Shown in pieces: positions 22,145 through 24,502 of a DNA stretch of 24,502 nucleotides. The notes below the pieces were generated by a model that was not told the origin of the DNA, ran no database searches, and saw nothing but the letters and a program-made list of their open reading frames with translations. A program made the translations under genes and the position numbers. Position 1 is the stretch's first letter. Each line of letters starts with the position of its first letter. The stretch is from Candidatus Woesearchaeota archaeon (lineage in GTDB: Archaea > Nanobdellota > Nanobdellia > Woesearchaeales > JAHWHD01), in assembly GCA_019323525.1 (NCBI GenBank), contig JAHWHD010000018.1:1-24502 (forward strand), written 5' to 3'.

Positions 22145-22369
22145 CTAAAGAGCATGTCTTACATAAGTAAAACGCTTAGTAGGTATGCCGTCAACATCGA
22201 CTATTGCCTGGAATTCCTTGATAGGACGTATCCAGATAATCTTTTGGTTCTCGATAGGCTTGAACACTACAAACTGTTCACCAGTTTCTACATGCGTGCC
22301 AACGCCTATGACAATGTAATGTCCGCCTTTGTAATGTTTATAGATTGCGCGTTGGTTAAGGTCTTCCAT
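22145..22369 (-). CDS. DUF1653 domain protein
   Basis: A 74-aa protein that matches DUF1653 end to end: IYKHYKGGHYIVIGVGTHVETGEQFVVF, then WIRPIKEFQ. The fold is a small beta barrel; function is unknown in the family. It is predicted leaderless, with a TATA box (atttaaat, 22393-22400) 27 bases before the ATG. It is the second of two separate minus-strand genes here, each with its own promoter. The plus-strand frame over it is a shadow. Confidence 0.88.
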   Translation of the reverse strand: MEDLNQRAIYKHYKGGHYIVIGVGTHVETGEQFVVFKPIENQKIIWIRPIKEFQAIVDVDGIPTKRFTYVRHAL

Positions 22370-22392
22370 GAATGCTGAGATTGGGAAGAGAT

Positions 22393-22400
22393 ATTTAAAT
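22393..22400 (-). promoter_or_regulatory. TATA box of the DUF1653 gene
   Basis: atttaaat, a self-complementary box, centred about 27 bases before the DUF1653 ATG at 22369. The argS promoter would be nearer, at about 22414-22421 (gattaata). Confidence 0.5.
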
Positions 22401-22446
22401 TTTTTGACAGAAAGATTAATAAACCAAAATCCTATAAATTCTCATT

Positions 22447-24138
22447 ATGAACAAGTTTGAATCGTATATCGTTAAGGAGTTAAAACGTGTTACTAAGTTA
22501 AAGGATGTTTCTTTAGAGGTTCCTCCTGATCATAAGCTTGGGGATTATGCTTTTCCATGCTTTGTTCTTGCAAAGAGCATGAAAAAGAATCCTAAGGATA
22601 TTGCTGAGGAGTTAAGCGCAAAGATTAATAAAAATGATCTTATCAAAGAGATTAAAACAGCTGGTCCGTACCTGAACTTCTACATAAACAAGAAAGAGCA
22701 GGCAAAGAACGTTCTTCTTGCTATACAGAAAGAAAAAGAGTTCTATGGAAAAAGCCACGCTGGAAAGGACAGGATAGTTATAGAGTATCCTGCTCCGAAC
22801 ACAAACAAACCATTGCACCTTGGCCATGTACGTAACATGGTACTTGGAAAGTCTGTGCTGTTGCTACTTGAGAACGCTGGCAATGAGGTTATCCCAGTTA
22901 ACCTGGTGAATGACAGAGGTGTGCATATATGCAAAAGCATGCTTGCATATCAAAGATGGGGTAAGAATAAAGAGCCAGACAGGAAAGGCGACTTTTTTGT
23001 CGGAGATTTCTATGTGATGTTCAACCAGAAAGCTAAGGACATGCTCGGGTTAGAGGAAGAGGCTCAGGAGATGCTTCGCAAGTGGGAAGCAGGAGATAAA
23101 GAGACTCTAGCGTTATGGAAAAAGATGCGGAAATGGGCTCTGGACGGTTTCAAGGAAACTTATAAGAAGTTTAATGTGGATTTCAAGAGAGAGTACTATG
23201 AAAGCGAGATATATACATTCGGTAAAAAGATAGTGAATGACGGGTTCAAGAAAGGTATACTTGAAAAGGACGATACAGGCGCGATATACGCTGACCTTGA
23301 AAAGCATAATCTTCCTAAAAAGTTCCTGTTAAGGGGTGACGGTACATCCCTCTACATGACACAGGATCTGCATCTTGCAGTGCAGAAGCATAAGGATTTT
23401 AAGTTTACATCGTCCATATATGTTGTAGGTTCTGAGCAGAACCTGCATTTCCAGCAGCTGTTTAAAGTATTAGAGCTGCTAGGTTATCCTTGGGCAAAGA
23501 GATGTTACCATCTTAGCTATGGAATGGTGTATCTTCCTGAAGGAAGGATGAAAAGTAGAGAGGGCACTGTTGTTGATGCTGATGACCTTGTAGATGAGGT
23601 TGTAGAGAGCGCCAAGGTAGAGATTGAGAAACGGCACGGAGATTCTTTGACAAGCAACCAGATAGATAAAAGAGCAAGGATGGTAGGCATGGCTGCTCTG
23701 AAGTTTTTCATACTAAAACAGGACCCTGTAAAAGATATGGTGTACGATCCTAACGAATCTTTGAGTTTAGAGGGAGAGACAGGGCCTTATGTGCAGTACA
23801 CGCATGCAAGGATCAACTCTGTACTGAAAAAGGCAAAGACTAAGGATGTTGTTGCTGATTTCAGTGCTTATGATACACCTGAAGAGTTAAAGATAATAGA
23901 CTTGCTAGGAAAGTATCCTGAGACTGTATTATCAGCTGCGCAGAATTATAAACCATCTACATTGTGCAGGTATCTCCTTGATCTCTGTCAAGGGTTTAAC
24001 GAGTTCTACCAGACAATACCTATACTGAAAGCTGAGGATAAGGAAAAGAAAGCTAGATTATTGTTGATAGACTGTGTAAGACAGGTTATAGTTAACGGTC
24101 TTAAGCTGTTAAATATAGAAGCTCCTAAAGCTATGTAG
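22447..24138 (+). CDS. argS: Arginyl-tRNA synthetase, class I
   Basis: Charges tRNA-Arg. The 563-aa protein has the ArgRS N-terminal Add1-type domain (residues 1-100, LGDYAFPCFVLAKSMKKNP), the signature PAPNTNKPLHLGH (HIGH box HLGH at 124-127), VNDRGVHICKSM, LYMTQDLHLA, VVGSEQNLHFQQLF, and the degenerate KMSKS site GRMKSREG (366-373). A DALR anticodon-binding domain follows (GETGPYVQYTHARINS onward). The absence of a standard KMSKS lysine is normal for ArgRS. ATG 22447 follows a TATA-like box at about 22414-22421. No SD is seen. Confidence 0.97.
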   Translation: MNKFESYIVKELKRVTKLKDVSLEVPPDHKLGDYAFPCFVLAKSMKKNPKDIAEELSAKINKNDLIKEIKTAGPYLNFYINKKEQAKNVLLAIQKEKEFYGKSHAGKDRIVIEYPAPNTNKPLHLGHVRNMVLGKSVLLLLENAGNEVIPVNLVNDRGVHICKSMLAYQRWGKNKEPDRKGDFFVGDFYVMFNQKAKDMLGLEEEAQEMLRKWEAGDKETLALWKKMRKWALDGFKETYKKFNVDFKREYYESEIYTFGKKIVNDGFKKGILEKDDTGAIYADLEKHNLPKKFLLRGDGTSLYMTQDLHLAVQKHKDFKFTSSIYVVGSEQNLHFQQLFKVLELLGYPWAKRCYHLSYGMVYLPEGRMKSREGTVVDADDLVDEVVESAKVEIEKRHGDSLTSNQIDKRARMVGMAALKFFILKQDPVKDMVYDPNESLSLEGETGPYVQYTHARINSVLKKAKTKDVVADFSAYDTPEELKIIDLLGKYPETVLSAAQNYKPSTLCRYLLDLCQGFNEFYQTIPILKAEDKEKKARLLLIDCVRQVIVNGLKLLNIEAPKAM

Positions 24139-24294
24139 TTATTTGATTTTTGCCAGATACGCTGTTCTTGGACAGATTGCCTCTCTAATCCTGTAAGCTT
24201 CTTCAGGGTCGTATTTCTGCTCCATGATCCCTCTAACAGCAGCAGCAAATTCCTCTAGAACCTGAGTTCTGTATTCAAAAGTTTCATCACCCAT
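24139..24294 (-). CDS. Small hypothetical protein, 51 aa
   Basis: The ORF begins MGDETFEYRTQVLEEFAAAV. It is helical and charged with one cysteine near the end (REAICPRTAYL). It ends exactly after the argS stop codon, with no space between the convergent genes, and starts 53 bases from the divergent rhodanese gene. Family not recognised. The dense packing supports a real gene, but the support is moderate. Confidence 0.55.
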   Translation of the reverse strand: MGDETFEYRTQVLEEFAAAVRGIMEQKYDPEEAYRIREAICPRTAYLAKIK

Positions 24295-24317
24295 AGTTAT
24301 TAATAGCACAATTACCT

Positions 24318-24325
24318 TTTTAAAT
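24318..24325 (+). promoter_or_regulatory. TATA box of the rhodanese-like gene
   Basis: ttttaaat centred about 26 bases before ATG 24348, implying a leaderless transcript. Confidence 0.5.
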
Positions 24326-24347
24326 CTTGCGATTTTTTAGCAGTACT

Positions 24348-24502
24348 ATGGACAAAATATCAGTAAAAGATGCTTTAGAAGGGAACTTTATTTTCATAGA
24401 TACAAGAACGCCTGATGAGTATGAAGAGTGTCATGTGCCAGGAGCTTTTAATGTGGCGATATTATCGAATGAAGAAAGACATATTGTAGGGTGCATGTAC
24501 AA
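24348..24502 (+). CDS. Rhodanese domain protein resembling the N-terminus of tRNA 2-selenouridine synthase (partial)
   Basis: The visible 51 residues contain FIFIDTRTPDEYEECHVPGA followed by NVAILSNEERHIVG. Rhodaneses share FIDxRxPxEYxxGHxPGA, but the continuation NxxxLSNEERxxVGxxY is characteristic of MnmH/SelU, which replaces sulfur by selenium (or removes a geranyl group) at wobble uridine 34 of tRNA. In some archaea this enzyme is known to be split into separate rhodanese and P-loop proteins, and the window end hides which case applies. The catalytic cysteine loop lies beyond the edge. If the selenium route is absent in this organism, another sulfur-transfer role remains possible. Confidence 0.75.
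   Translation, partial: MDKISVKDALEGNFIFIDTRTPDEYEECHVPGAFNVAILSNEERHIVGCMY

Noticed and set aside
22154..22378. Plus-strand frame opposite the DUF1653 gene
   Set aside because: The minus-strand frame has a full DUF1653 match and a well-placed TATA box. The plus frame has neither.

Overview
The window reads as part of an archaeal chromosome. It carries ribosomal protein eS1 (S3ae), a protein with an AbrB-like N-terminus and a PhoU C-terminus, a B3/B4 domain protein, and class II lysyl- and class I arginyl-tRNA synthetases. Promoters are archaeal: a TATA box centred about 26 bases before the start codon, so many genes look leaderless. Internal genes instead have Shine-Dalgarno (SD) sites. The many short genes of unknown function, the small one- or two-span membrane proteins, and the bacterial-type Hsp70 and gyrase genes fit a DPANN archaeon, perhaps Woesearchaeota-like. 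That placement is inference; there is no rRNA in the window. I see no CRISPR array, insertion sequence, tRNA or rRNA gene.

Left edge (1-2014): a partial lysS on the minus strand, an unrecognised 112-aa protein, a DUF483-like cysteine protein on the plus strand, and a winged-helix regulator on the minus strand.

Chaperone region (2015-10300, plus strand): grpE, dnaK and dnaJ are kept together but separated by other genes in tight or overlapping order: a YkgJ-type cysteine-cluster protein, a Nudix hydrolase, a GNAT-like protein, an unknown protein, a DUF3467 protein, a 53-aa membrane protein, an unknown protein and two HD-domain proteins. A lipoprotein follows. The winged-helix gene diverges from grpE across an inverted repeat that frames its own TATA box and touches the grpE promoter, which suggests an autoregulated stress switch. 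dnaK has a duplicated SD-plus-start segment that creates a 21-codon leader peptide ending inside the real dnaK SD.

Middle (10301-14643): a minus-strand pair, a 652-aa protein with a possible degenerate aminoglycoside-phosphotransferase-like core followed by an overlapping PHP phosphoesterase. Next is the AbrB-PhoU protein, divergent from a 52-aa acidic protein. A perfect 11-bp inverted repeat lies against the start codon of the 652-aa protein.

Right part (14644-24502): gyrB without an adjacent gyrA; an unrecognised exported or anchored protein divergent from the eS1 gene; a membrane protein; a 49-aa zinc ribbon; a 50-aa membrane protein; a RaiA/HPF-like protein with a coiled-coil partner; a B3/B4 protein; a YdjM-like membrane protein; a methyltransferase; a DUF1653 protein; argS; a 51-aa protein; and the start of a rhodanese-type gene resembling the N-terminal half of tRNA 2-selenouridine synthase.
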